Source: Bradyrhizobium sp. CCBAU 51765 (GTDB lineage Bacteria; Pseudomonadota; Alphaproteobacteria; Rhizobiales; Xanthobacteraceae). From it: a stretch of 64,000 bases of DNA. Of this stretch, positions 8,444-17,155 are shown piece by piece (positions within the stretch are counted from its first letter, which is position 1; each line of letters begins with the position of its first letter). Location of the stretch: NCBI RefSeq assembly GCF_015291725.1, contig NZ_CP030038.1, positions 2,407,001 to 2,471,000 on the forward strand, in the 5' to 3' direction. The notes under the pieces were generated by a model. The model did no database searches, had not been told where the DNA came from, and worked only from the letters and a program-made list of their open reading frames with translations. The translations under genes and the position numbers were made by a program.

Positions 8444-9880
8444 ATGGTTCGAACAGTGGTCCGGGCAGGCCATGTCATTGCCTTTCAGGACGGCGGTCAT
8501 CGGCATTTGCAGAACGGCGTGATCGTCGTCGAGGACGATCGCATCACGCATGTTGGCGGCGGCGAATTCGACGGTCAGGCGGACGAGATCATCGATGCCA
8601 AGGACAAGATCGTCACGCCGGGCTTCATCAACACGCACACGCATCTGAGCGAGTCGCCGCTCGACCGCTCGTTTGTCGAGGATCGTGGTCCGCGGAATTT
8701 TTACCTTTCCGGTCTCTTCGAGTTTCTGACCGCACGTGATGGCGCCATCACCGACCAGGCGCGCCGCGCGTCCGTTGCGGCGTCCATGCCGGAACTGATC
8801 CGTACAGGCACGACCACCGTCGTCGAGATGGGCCGCCATGGCCAGTTTGTTGCCGAACAGGCGGAGAAGGCCGGACTGCGGGCCTATATCGGCGAGTTCT
8901 ACCGCTCCGGGCGTTGGTACACGAAGGACGGCAAGAGCGTTCAATACGAATGGTCGGCCGACGACGGCGTGGCCGCAATGCAGCACGCGGTCAATTTCAT
9001 CAAGGAAGTCGATGGCCGCGCCAACGGCAGGATCAAGGGTTTTCTGACGCCGGTGCAAGTGGATACCTGCTCAGAGGCGCTGCTGCGCCGCTCGCGCGAG
9101 ATGGCGACCGAACTGAAGGTGCCGCTCGCGCTGCATGTCTCGCAGTCGGTGCCGGAATTCCAGGAGATGGTTCGTCGCAACGGCTGCTCGCCGGTCGAAT
9201 GGCTGGAGAAGATCGGCTTCCTCGGCAACGACGTCATCCTCGGCCATGTCATCATGCCCGGTGGATCGAGCTGGACCAATTATCACGCTGATGATGTCGG
9301 CATCCTCGCCGACACGGGCACCAATGTCGCGCACGCGGTCTGGGTGTTCGCCCGCCGCGGCATCGCGATGGAGAGCTATTCCAAGTACCTGGCTCGGGGT
9401 GTCAACATGACCCTGGCGACGGACACCTCTCCGCAGAGCATGATCGAGGCGCTGCGCTGGACGGCCGTCATCAGTAAGATCATGGATCGGCGGACCGAGG
9501 TGGCGACCGCCGCCGACGTGTTCAACTCCGCGACATTGTCGGCCGCGAAGGCGCTTGGCCGCGACGATCTTGGCCGGATCGCTCCTGGCGCCAAGGCCGA
9601 CCTGCTGTTCTGGGAAGGCGCAAGCCTGTTCATGACGCCGATGCGCGATCCCGTGCGCAACATCGTCTATTCCGCGCAGGCGGAAGACCTGAACGCAACC
9701 ATGATCGACGGCAAGCTCGTCATGAAGGATCGCGTCGTCCCGGGTTTCGACGTTGACGCGCTGCTGGCCGATCTGCAGGCGGGCGCTCAGCACATGTGGG
9801 CCAACATGCACCGTGAGGATTGGGCCCATCGCGACATCAACATCCTTTCACCGGAAAGCTATCCGGCGTTCAAACGCTAG
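8444..9880 (+). CDS. Metal-dependent amidohydrolase (cytosine deaminase / AtzA-TrzN-like family)
   Basis: A 478-residue amidohydrolase-superfamily enzyme that hydrolytically deaminates or dechlorinates N-heterocycles. Metal-site residues are visible: HxH in GFINTHTHLSE (H65, H67), H231 in LALHVSQ, H268 in LGHVIM and D327 in LATDTSP. The N- and C-terminal beta-sandwich segments (residues 1-60 and about 400-450) are present. It opens an operon with a dipeptide-type ABC importer and a hydantoinase/oxoprolinase pair. Together these suggest uptake, deamination and ATP-driven ring opening of a cyclic amide; creatinine via N-methylhydantoin is one chemically consistent example. The family is clear, the substrate unproven. 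Confidence 0.88.
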   Translation: MVRTVVRAGHVIAFQDGGHRHLQNGVIVVEDDRITHVGGGEFDGQADEIIDAKDKIVTPGFINTHTHLSESPLDRSFVEDRGPRNFYLSGLFEFLTARDGAITDQARRASVAASMPELIRTGTTTVVEMGRHGQFVAEQAEKAGLRAYIGEFYRSGRWYTKDGKSVQYEWSADDGVAAMQHAVNFIKEVDGRANGRIKGFLTPVQVDTCSEALLRRSREMATELKVPLALHVSQSVPEFQEMVRRNGCSPVEWLEKIGFLGNDVILGHVIMPGGSSWTNYHADDVGILADTGTNVAHAVWVFARRGIAMESYSKYLARGVNMTLATDTSPQSMIEALRWTAVISKIMDRRTEVATAADVFNSATLSAAKALGRDDLGRIAPGAKADLLFWEGASLFMTPMRDPVRNIVYSAQAEDLNATMIDGKLVMKDRVVPGFDVDALLADLQAGAQHMWANMHREDWAHRDINILSPESYPAFKR

Positions 9881-9893
9881 CCTGACGGACGAT

Positions 9894-9919
9894 CTCTCCG
9901 CGATGAAGCCCGCGGGGAG
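9894..9919 (+). promoter_or_regulatory. Intercistronic hairpin
   Basis: Inverted repeat CTCTCCGCG / CGCGGGGAG with an eight-base loop and one G-U pair, located between the amidohydrolase stop and the binding-protein start at 9953. No T-run follows. Confidence 0.4.
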
Positions 9920-9952
9920 GCACTGCGTCACCGCGCAATCTAGGGGACTGAA

Positions 9953-11533
9953 ATGAAGCTGCATATGAAGATGGCATCGTCGCTTCTGGCTGCCGTCGTA
10001 TCGACGTTGTTAATCTGCGTACCGGCGACGGCAAGCGAGCTGAAGATCGTGATGGAAAGCCGGCTCGGCAATCTCGATCCGATCCTCAGCGCCTCGCACC
10101 AGACGCGTGACCACGGCTATCTCATCTACGACACGCTGTTCGCGCTCGATGCGGAGCAGAAGATTCATCCGCAGATGGTCGATAGCTACAAGGTATCCGA
10201 GGACGGCAAGGTCTATACGTTCACGCTGCGCGACGGCCTGAAGTGGCACAACGGCGCTCCCGTCACCGCGGCGGACGTGGTCGCGTCAATCAAGCGCTGG
10301 GGCAAACGCGATCGCATGGGCATCGCCCTGATGTCGATCACGTCGGACGTTTCTGCCGCCGATGCCAAGACTTTCTCGCTCACGCTGTCGACCCCGTCCG
10401 GCGTTATCCTCGACGCCTTTGCCAAGCCGAGCGGCGTTCCGCTCTTCATCATGCCGGCAAAAGTCGCGGAGACCCCGGTGACCGAGGCGATCACCAACTA
10501 TACCGGCTCCGGGCCGTTCAATTTCAAGGCCGACGAATATCAGCCGGGCGTCAAGGCGGTCTACGTCAAGAACGAGAACTACGTGCCACGCAAGGAAGAG
10601 CCGAGCTGGTTTGCCGGCGGCAAGCTCGCAAAGGTCGATCGGATCACCCGTATCGAAATGGCCGACCCGTTGACCTCGCTTAACGCGCTGAACAGTGGCG
10701 AAGTCGACTACGTCCAGAACATCAATTCCGACCTGATGCCGCTTGTGAACGCGTCGAAGGTCACGACGGCGCGTCTGGACCAGCTTGGCTACCAGATCAG
10801 CTATCGCTTCAATCATCTCCAGGCGCCGTTCAACAACAAGCTGGTCCGCCAGGCGGCGCTCTGGGCAATCGGGCAGCAAGAAGTCATGCAGGCCCAGTTC
10901 GGAGCGCCGGAAAACTACAAGCTCTGCGGTGCGGTGTTCGGTTGCGGGCTGCCGTATGAGAGCGATGTCCTGGCAGAGATGGTGATGAAGCCCAACGTCG
11001 AGAAAGCGAAGGCCTTGCTGAAGCAAGCCGGCTACGACGGCAAGCCGGTTACCATCCTGCACATCTCCGACATTCCCTCGCTGTCCTCGGTCGCTCCGGT
11101 CATGGCCCAACAGCTTCGCGCCGCAGGCTTTGTGGTCGACTTGCAGGCGATGGACTTTATGACGATGCTGTCGCGCCGTGCCAATCAGGGACCGACGACG
11201 GAAGGTGGCTGGAGCATTTTCATCACCAGCTGGCACAATACGGAGATCCAGGAGCCGCTGCGCAACTTCATGATCGTGGCGGAAGGCAAGGGCGGTTATG
11301 CCGGCTGGGCCGACGTGCCCGCCATTCCGCAGCTCACCAAGGCCTTCCTGACCGCGGGGTCGGAAGCCGAGCGCAAGGAGATCGCGACCAAGATCCAGTC
11401 GATCGTCTATGACGAAGGTGTCTTCGCGCCCCTTGGTTCCTTTGCCCGCATCAGCGGTTTCGGCAAGGACGTCAGGGGCGTGCTGCCGGCGCCGGCGAAC
11501 ATCTTCTGGAACATCTCCAAGGGCGCGCCGTAG
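9953..11533 (+). CDS. ABC transporter substrate-binding protein, dipeptide/oligopeptide family (SBP_bac_5)
   Basis: A 526-residue periplasmic binding protein with a Sec signal peptide (MKLHMKMASSLLAAVVSTLL, cleavage near PATA-SE). The mature part has the family opening (LKIVMESRLGNLDPILSASH) and the conserved YTFTLRDGLKWHNGAPVTAADV block. Length matches DppA/OppA-type proteins. The permease gene starts only four bases after its stop. Ligands of this family range from peptides to glutathione, nickel chelates and opines; here a cyclic amide precursor is suggested by the neighbouring amidohydrolase and hydantoinase genes. Confidence 0.9.
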   Translation: MKLHMKMASSLLAAVVSTLLICVPATASELKIVMESRLGNLDPILSASHQTRDHGYLIYDTLFALDAEQKIHPQMVDSYKVSEDGKVYTFTLRDGLKWHNGAPVTAADVVASIKRWGKRDRMGIALMSITSDVSAADAKTFSLTLSTPSGVILDAFAKPSGVPLFIMPAKVAETPVTEAITNYTGSGPFNFKADEYQPGVKAVYVKNENYVPRKEEPSWFAGGKLAKVDRITRIEMADPLTSLNALNSGEVDYVQNINSDLMPLVNASKVTTARLDQLGYQISYRFNHLQAPFNNKLVRQAALWAIGQQEVMQAQFGAPENYKLCGAVFGCGLPYESDVLAEMVMKPNVEKAKALLKQAGYDGKPVTILHISDIPSLSSVAPVMAQQLRAAGFVVDLQAMDFMTMLSRRANQGPTTEGGWSIFITSWHNTEIQEPLRNFMIVAEGKGGYAGWADVPAIPQLTKAFLTAGSEAERKEIATKIQSIVYDEGVFAPLGSFARISGFGKDVRGVLPAPANIFWNISKGAP

Positions 11534-11537
11534 GCCG

Positions 11538-12479
11538 ATGTTTGGCTATATCGTCAGACGCTCCGTGATGACCATCCCCGTGATGGGGGTGGTCGCACTC
11601 ATCGTGTTTGCCCTGCTGCATTTCGCCCCGGGCGATCCGGCAGCAATCATGGCTGGCGATTCAGCCTCTCCGGCGCAGCTCGCCGAGATCCGCGCACGGC
11701 TCGGCCTCGATCAACCGCTCCACATCCAGTTTTTCTACTGGCTCGGCCAGCTCGGCCAGGGGCATTTCGGGACGTCGTTGCATTCGCACAAGCCGGTCGC
11801 CGAAATGATCTCGTCGCGCATCGGGCCGACGCTCTCGCTCGCCGTGACGACGATGACCTTCTCCCTGCTGGTCGCCATTCCCATGGGCGTCTACGCCGCC
11901 TGGGCGCGCGGCCGGCTTAGCGACCGTCTGGTGATGATGATGGCCGTACTCGGCTTCTCGACGCCCGTCTTCGTCACCGGCTATGCGCTGATCTACCTCT
12001 TTTCGCTGAACGCCGGCTGGTTTCCGGTACAGGGATTTACCCCGCTGGCCACCGATCCCGTGCGTTTCCTGCAAACGGCAACGCTGCCGACGCTGACGCT
12101 GTCGGCCGTCTATGTCGCCCTCATTGCACGCATCACCCGATCGAGCGTGCTGGAGATCCTGGGCGAAGACTTCATCAGGACGGCCAGGGCCAAGGGCGTC
12201 CCCGAGGCGCGCGTCGTGCTTCGTCATGCGCTGCGCAACGCAGCCGTGCCGATCGTCACGGTGGCAGGCTCGGGCGCCGCCTTCCTGATCAGCGGTGTGG
12301 TCGTGACGGAAAGCGTCTTCAACATCCCCGGTCTTGGCCGGCTGATGGTGGAGTCGGTGCTTGCGCGCGACTATCCGCTGATCCAGAGCCTGATGCTGCT
12401 CCTGTCGCTGATCTACATCCTCATCAACCTCGGGATCGACGTCCTCTACATGGTGTTCGATCCACGCATCCGGGCTTGA
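11538..12479 (+). CDS. ABC transporter permease, DppB-like
   Basis: A 313-residue permease. The N-terminus MFGYIVRRSVMTIPVMGVVALIVFALLHF followed by the PGDPAAIMAG motif is diagnostic of the DppB/OppB family. About six membrane segments and the EAA loop (IRTARAKGVPEARVVLRHALRNA) are present. The ATG at 11538 is chosen because the protein then begins at the conserved family N-terminus. It works with the DppC-like protein and the fused ATPase. Confidence 0.9.
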   Translation: MFGYIVRRSVMTIPVMGVVALIVFALLHFAPGDPAAIMAGDSASPAQLAEIRARLGLDQPLHIQFFYWLGQLGQGHFGTSLHSHKPVAEMISSRIGPTLSLAVTTMTFSLLVAIPMGVYAAWARGRLSDRLVMMMAVLGFSTPVFVTGYALIYLFSLNAGWFPVQGFTPLATDPVRFLQTATLPTLTLSAVYVALIARITRSSVLEILGEDFIRTARAKGVPEARVVLRHALRNAAVPIVTVAGSGAAFLISGVVVTESVFNIPGLGRLMVESVLARDYPLIQSLMLLLSLIYILINLGIDVLYMVFDPRIRA

Positions 12480-12497
12480 TCGGTGGGAGAACTAGAC

Positions 12498-13373
12498 ATG
12501 AAAATGTCCGCCGTCTTGCCTGCCGCGCGGGAGCGCCGTGCCGGGCAGTGGCGCGCACGCCTGCGCGGCAATGGACTTACGATCGCAGCTTCAGCTTTCC
12601 TGGTGTGTCTTGTTCTTGTTGCGATCTTCGCGCCGCTGCTGACCAGCGCCGATCCGATTCTGATCAACGCCGTGAACCGGTTGAAGGCGCCTTCGGCGCA
12701 ATTCTGGTTCGGCGCTGACACGATGGGGCGCGATCTGTTTGCCCGCGTCGTCTACGGCGCGCGGACGTCTCTGGTCGTCGGCGTCGTCGCGGCGGGCGCA
12801 TCGCTGCTGCTTGGCCTGTTGATCGGCCTTGTCTGCGGCTATTTCCCGATCGTCGACAGCGTGCTGATGCGGGTCATGGACGGCATCATGTCGATTCCGT
12901 CCATCGTGTTCGCCGTGGCGCTCGTCGCTATCACCGGTGCCAATCTGGTCACGGTGCTGCTCGCGATCGTGCTTCCCGAATTTCCACGTGTTGTGCGCCT
13001 TGTCCGCGGCCTTATTCTCTCGCTGCGCAACGAAGCCTATGTTGAGGCGGCAGTCTCGCTCGCGACGCCGGCCTGGCGCATCCTGCTCAGCCACATGCTG
13101 CCGAACACGCTGGCGCCGTTGATCGTCCAGGGGAGCTTCATCCTGGCGTCGGCCATCCTGACGGAAGCGGTGATGAGCTTCCTTGGCGTCGGCTTGCCGC
13201 CGGAGGTCCCGTCCTGGGGCAACATCATTGCCGACGGTCGCTCCTATTTCCAGCTCAGGCCCGGCCTCGTCTTCTTTCCCGGCATCCCGCTCGCATTGAC
13301 GGTGCTTGCCATCAATCTGATTGGCGACGCCTTGCGCGATGCGCTCGATCCAAAACTCGCGCGCAGGGGCTGA
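12498..13373 (+). CDS. ABC transporter permease, DppC-like
   Basis: A 291-residue permease with the DppC landmarks: a cytoplasmic N-terminus, the periplasmic FGADTMGRDLFARVVYGARTS motif (residues about 73-92) and an EAA loop (YVEAAVSLATPAWRILLSHMLPN). The ATG at 12498 has GGGAGA seven bases upstream; a GTG at 12483 is an alternative. It is followed four bases later by the ATPase gene. Confidence 0.9.
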   Translation: MKMSAVLPAARERRAGQWRARLRGNGLTIAASAFLVCLVLVAIFAPLLTSADPILINAVNRLKAPSAQFWFGADTMGRDLFARVVYGARTSLVVGVVAAGASLLLGLLIGLVCGYFPIVDSVLMRVMDGIMSIPSIVFAVALVAITGANLVTVLLAIVLPEFPRVVRLVRGLILSLRNEAYVEAAVSLATPAWRILLSHMLPNTLAPLIVQGSFILASAILTEAVMSFLGVGLPPEVPSWGNIIADGRSYFQLRPGLVFFPGIPLALTVLAINLIGDALRDALDPKLARRG

Positions 13374-13376
13374 TCC

Positions 13377-15020
13377 ATGACGGAGATCAATGCGAACGCG
13401 GATGTGCTGCGCATCGAGGGGCTGACCGTCGCGTTGAAACAGTCTGGTACGCCGGTCATCGATGACATCTCTTTTGGCGTTCGCGCCGGCGAGACGCTCT
13501 GCCTGGTCGGAGAGTCCGGCTCGGGCAAGTCCGTGACGTCGCTCGCAGTGATGGGCCTGCTGGATCCAGCTGCGCTGGAAGTCGCAGGTGGCCGCATCAC
13601 GGTCGATGGTGCGGACGTGTTGTCGGCCGGCGCCGAGGAGCTGCGCCGGATGCGGGCGTCCCGGATGTCGATGGTGTTTCAGGAGCCGATGACCGCGCTG
13701 AACCCAGTCGAGAAGGTCGGGGCGCAGGTCGAGGAGGTGCTGCGGGTGCACGGTGAGGGCAATGCGGCCTCGCGCCGCCGCCGTGTGCTGGAGATGTTCG
13801 AGGCCGTGCGGCTGCCGAACCCGGAGCGCATCCACGCCTCCTATCCGCATGAGCTTTCGGGCGGACAGCGTCAGCGCATCGTTATCTCCATGGCACTGAT
13901 CATGAACCCGAAGCTCCTGATCGCGGACGAGCCAACGACGGCGCTCGACGTCACCACCCAGCGGCAGATCCTGTTGCTGATCTCGGAATTGCAGCAACGG
14001 TTCGGCACGGCGGTCCTGTTCATCACCCATGATTTCGGTGTGGTTTCTGAAATCGCCGACCGGATCGTCGTGATGAATCGTGGCAGGACGGTCGAAATCG
14101 GCAGTCGGACGGACGTCTTGTCGAACCCGCAGGCTGACTACACACGGATGCTGGCATCTGCGGTTCCGAGCCTCGTGCCGCCGCAGAGGCCTGCCTCGAC
14201 CGATCCCGAGGTGCTGAGCGTCTCGAATTTGGCGATGTCGTACAAGGTCGGCGACCTCTTTTCGCCCCGGCCGCCGGTGCACGCGCTGAAAGCGACCGAC
14301 ATGAGCCTGCGACGCGGCGAGATCCTTGGCATTGTCGGCGAGTCCGGCTCGGGCAAGACGACGCTTGCCCGGTGCATCACCCGGTTGATCCGGCCGTCCG
14401 ACGGCTCGATCGTGCTTGATGGCGTCGACATTTCGCGGCTGGGGGAAACAGCGCTCCGCCCGCATCGCCGCCGTCTGCAAGTGGTATTTCAAGATCCGTT
14501 CCGCTCGCTCAACGCCCGCAAGCGTGTGCGTGATATCGTCGTTGAAGGGATGCTGAATTTCGGGACGCCGAAGAGCGAGGCTTATGAACGCGCCGCCGTG
14601 CTGCTCGAGCGGGTCGGATTGTCGCGGGACATGTTGATGCGCTTTCCCCACCAGTTTTCCGGCGGCCAACGCCAGCGCATCTGCATCGCGCGTGCGCTGG
14701 CGCTCGACCCGGACGTTCTTGTCGCCGACGAGTCCGTCTCGGCTCTGGATGTGTCCGTGCAGAAGCAGGTGCTTGAACTCCTGCGCGGCATCTGCGACGA
14801 GCGCGGTGTCGGCATCCTCTTCATCACCCACGATCTGCGCGTTGCCGCGCAGATTTGCGACCGGATCGCGGTGATGCGGGACGGGCAGGTGGTCGAGGCC
14901 GGTACGGCACACGCGGTGCTGGCGACGCCTGAGCATTCCTATACGCGCGAGCTGATCGCCGCAGCTCCCGGCCGCGACTGGGATTTCGCGAACTTCCGAC
15001 CCTATGGCCAGCCGGCGTGA
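13377..15020 (+). CDS. Fused dipeptide ABC transporter ATPase (DppD-DppF in one chain)
   Basis: A 547-residue protein with two complete ABC ATPase domains. The first (about residues 10-255) has GESGSGKSV, LSGGQRQRIVISMAL and LLIADEPTTALD. The second (about 280-530) has GESGSGKTT, FSGGQRQRICIARAL and VLVADESVSALD. Each domain ends in an oligopeptide-type C-terminal extension. Most systems encode these as two genes (compare 23768-25494), so this is a fusion seen in some bacteria. It supplies both nucleotide-binding sites for the permease pair encoded just upstream. Note ADES rather than ADEP in the second Walker B, a common variant in such fusions. Confidence 0.92.
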   Translation: MTEINANADVLRIEGLTVALKQSGTPVIDDISFGVRAGETLCLVGESGSGKSVTSLAVMGLLDPAALEVAGGRITVDGADVLSAGAEELRRMRASRMSMVFQEPMTALNPVEKVGAQVEEVLRVHGEGNAASRRRRVLEMFEAVRLPNPERIHASYPHELSGGQRQRIVISMALIMNPKLLIADEPTTALDVTTQRQILLLISELQQRFGTAVLFITHDFGVVSEIADRIVVMNRGRTVEIGSRTDVLSNPQADYTRMLASAVPSLVPPQRPASTDPEVLSVSNLAMSYKVGDLFSPRPPVHALKATDMSLRRGEILGIVGESGSGKTTLARCITRLIRPSDGSIVLDGVDISRLGETALRPHRRRLQVVFQDPFRSLNARKRVRDIVVEGMLNFGTPKSEAYERAAVLLERVGLSRDMLMRFPHQFSGGQRQRICIARALALDPDVLVADESVSALDVSVQKQVLELLRGICDERGVGILFITHDLRVAAQICDRIAVMRDGQVVEAGTAHAVLATPEHSYTRELIAAAPGRDWDFANFRPYGQPA

Positions 15021-15076
15021 GCCGGCATTAGCCGCCGGCATGACGGTCGACAATCGATGCAAGAAGACGAGGTGAG

Positions 15077-17155
15077 ATGAAAACGATCGGCGTTGATGTG
15101 GGCGGAACGTTCACGGATCTCGTCTGCTGCGACATGACCAGTGGTCAGGTTGTCATTCACAAGGTATCCACGACTCCGCACGATCCGTCCGTCGGCGTCA
15201 TGCAGGGCGTGAAGGAGCTGTGCGAGAGTGCGGGGGTCAAGCCATCGGAGATTGCCTACGTCTTCCATGGTACGACGACGGCGACCAACGCGGTGCTGGA
15301 GAACAAGATTGCCCGTACGGGCATGATCACGAACGAAGGTTTTCGTGACATCATGCATATCGGCCGGCACCAGCGCGTCGAGCACTATTCCATCATGCAG
15401 GAGCTGCCCTGGCAGAACCGGCCCCCGGTCGCGCGGCGCTATCGCAAGACGGTCGCCGGCCGCCTCGCACCGCCCGACGGCAGGGAACTCGTTCCTCTCG
15501 ATGAAGCCAGCGTCCGTCGCGTGGCGGAAGAATTGAAAGCGGAGGGTGTCGAAGCTGTCGTCATCTGTTTCCTGTTTTCGTTCCTCAATCCCGCCCATGA
15601 GCTCCGCGCCCGTGCGATCGTGCAAGAGGTCATGCCCGACGCTTTCGTCACGACCTCGTCGTTCATATCGCCCCAGTTCCGTGAGTTCGAACGCTTCACC
15701 ACGGCGGCACTCGCCGCCTCCATCGGTCCGAAGGTGGAGCGCTATATCGCAAATCTCGAAGCCGCGCTGGCGAATCTCGGCATCGCCGGCGAACTCCGGA
15801 TCATGGCCTCGAATGGCGGCGCCGCGACCGCGCGCATGGTGACGGAGAAGCCGGCGCTGACATTACTGTCCGGCCTTGCGGCCGGCGTATTGGGGGGAGC
15901 TTGGGTCGGCGAACTCGCCGGCCGAAACGATCTGATCACCTTCGACATCGGCGGCACGTCGGCCGATATCGGCATCATTCGCAACGGCCGCTTTGCAGAG
16001 ACGGATGCGCGATCGACCTCGCTGGCCGGCTTTCCTCTGCTGATGCCGATGATCGACGTGCACACGATCGGTGCCGGGGGCGGCTCGATTGCACATATCG
16101 ATCGCGGCGGCGCCTTCCGCGTCGGGCCGCAGAGCGCAGGCGCTGTGCCGGGACCGGCGGCCTATGGACGCGGCGGCAACGAGCCCACCGTCACCGACGC
16201 CAATATCGTCCTCGGCCGGCTCGATCCGGATAATTTCCTCGGTGGTGGCATGAAGCTCGATGCCGAAGCCGCGCATCGGGTTATTGCCGAGCTCGCAGAG
16301 CGGCTCGGCCTGCCGATTGACGAGGCCGCCGAAGGCGTGCTGACCGTGGTCAACGCCAACATGGCCAACGCGATCCGCTCGCGCACGGTGCAGAAGGGCA
16401 TCGATCCGCGCCGCTTTGCGTTGATCGCCATGGGCGGCGCCGGCCCGCTGCATGGGGCGGACGTCGCCGCAATGCTGTCGATCCCGGAGATCATCGTGCC
16501 GCCATATCCCGGCATTACCTCCGCGATCGGCTTGCTGACGACGGATCTGAAATACGACGAGGTGCGCACGCAGTTCCAGACGTCGCAGGCGCTCGATATC
16601 GATCGGCTGAGCCGCAATTTCGCGGAGATGGAAGCGTCATTGGCCGCGCGCCTCAGGGCGGATCGCGTGCCGGATGATGCCGTCAGTTTCCTGCGCAGTG
16701 GCGACTTGCGCTACGTCGGTCAAGGCTACGAGTTGAAGATCGACTTCCCGGCAGGTCCGACGACGCCGGATGCGATGGCCAAGGTCTGGCGGGAGTTTCA
16801 CGACAGGCATGCCGAGGAATATGGCCATGCCTTCACGGCCAGCGTGATCGAGATCGTCAATATTCGGGTCACCGGCATCGGCGCGCTGCCGAAGCTGCCG
16901 CCGCAGGTGGCACCCAAGGGCGGCTCGCTCGCGCAAGCGGAACTGCGCAAAGGCCGTTGTACGTTCCGCATCGCCGGGACGCTGAAGTTGTTCGACACGC
17001 CAGTCTATCGGCGCACGGCCCTGCCGGTCGAGGTCCCGTTCGCGGGACCGGCGATCATCGTCCAGCAGGACAGCACGACGGTCGTGCCGCCGGGAGCGGA
17101 GGCCTGCGTCCATCCATCGGGCAGCATCATCATCACCTTGGGAGGCCGCGTATGA
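15077..17155 (+). CDS. Hydantoinase/oxoprolinase family protein, subunit A (HyuA-like)
   Basis: A 692-residue protein of the ATP-dependent hydantoinase / 5-oxoprolinase / acetophenone-carboxylase family. The N-terminal Hydant_A_N domain opens KTIGVDVGGTFTDLV; the main ATPase-like Hydantoinase_A domain carries FDIGGTSADIGI at about residues 290-302 and GAGGGSIAH about 45 residues later. These enzymes couple ATP hydrolysis to cyclic amide opening or to carboxylation. Its partner HyuB overlaps by ATGA. Linkage to an amidohydrolase and importer suggests imide or lactam breakdown. Acetone carboxylase is less likely because no gamma subunit is present. Confidence 0.9.
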   Translation: MKTIGVDVGGTFTDLVCCDMTSGQVVIHKVSTTPHDPSVGVMQGVKELCESAGVKPSEIAYVFHGTTTATNAVLENKIARTGMITNEGFRDIMHIGRHQRVEHYSIMQELPWQNRPPVARRYRKTVAGRLAPPDGRELVPLDEASVRRVAEELKAEGVEAVVICFLFSFLNPAHELRARAIVQEVMPDAFVTTSSFISPQFREFERFTTAALAASIGPKVERYIANLEAALANLGIAGELRIMASNGGAATARMVTEKPALTLLSGLAAGVLGGAWVGELAGRNDLITFDIGGTSADIGIIRNGRFAETDARSTSLAGFPLLMPMIDVHTIGAGGGSIAHIDRGGAFRVGPQSAGAVPGPAAYGRGGNEPTVTDANIVLGRLDPDNFLGGGMKLDAEAAHRVIAELAERLGLPIDEAAEGVLTVVNANMANAIRSRTVQKGIDPRRFALIAMGGAGPLHGADVAAMLSIPEIIVPPYPGITSAIGLLTTDLKYDEVRTQFQTSQALDIDRLSRNFAEMEASLAARLRADRVPDDAVSFLRSGDLRYVGQGYELKIDFPAGPTTPDAMAKVWREFHDRHAEEYGHAFTASVIEIVNIRVTGIGALPKLPPQVAPKGGSLAQAELRKGRCTFRIAGTLKLFDTPVYRRTALPVEVPFAGPAIIVQQDSTTVVPPGAEACVHPSGSIIITLGGRV

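Noticed and set aside
15009..15024. GCCGGC-GTGA-GCCGGC as a terminator between the fused ATPase and HyuA genes
   Set aside because: Short stem overlapping the stop codon, no T-run, and downstream genes clearly belong to the same operon.
12591..15062. An 823-codon open frame on the minus strand
   Set aside because: It is antisense to the permease and fused ATPase genes, which have full family motifs; the peptide is Arg/His/Gln/Asp-rich, typical of an antisense frame in GC-rich DNA.
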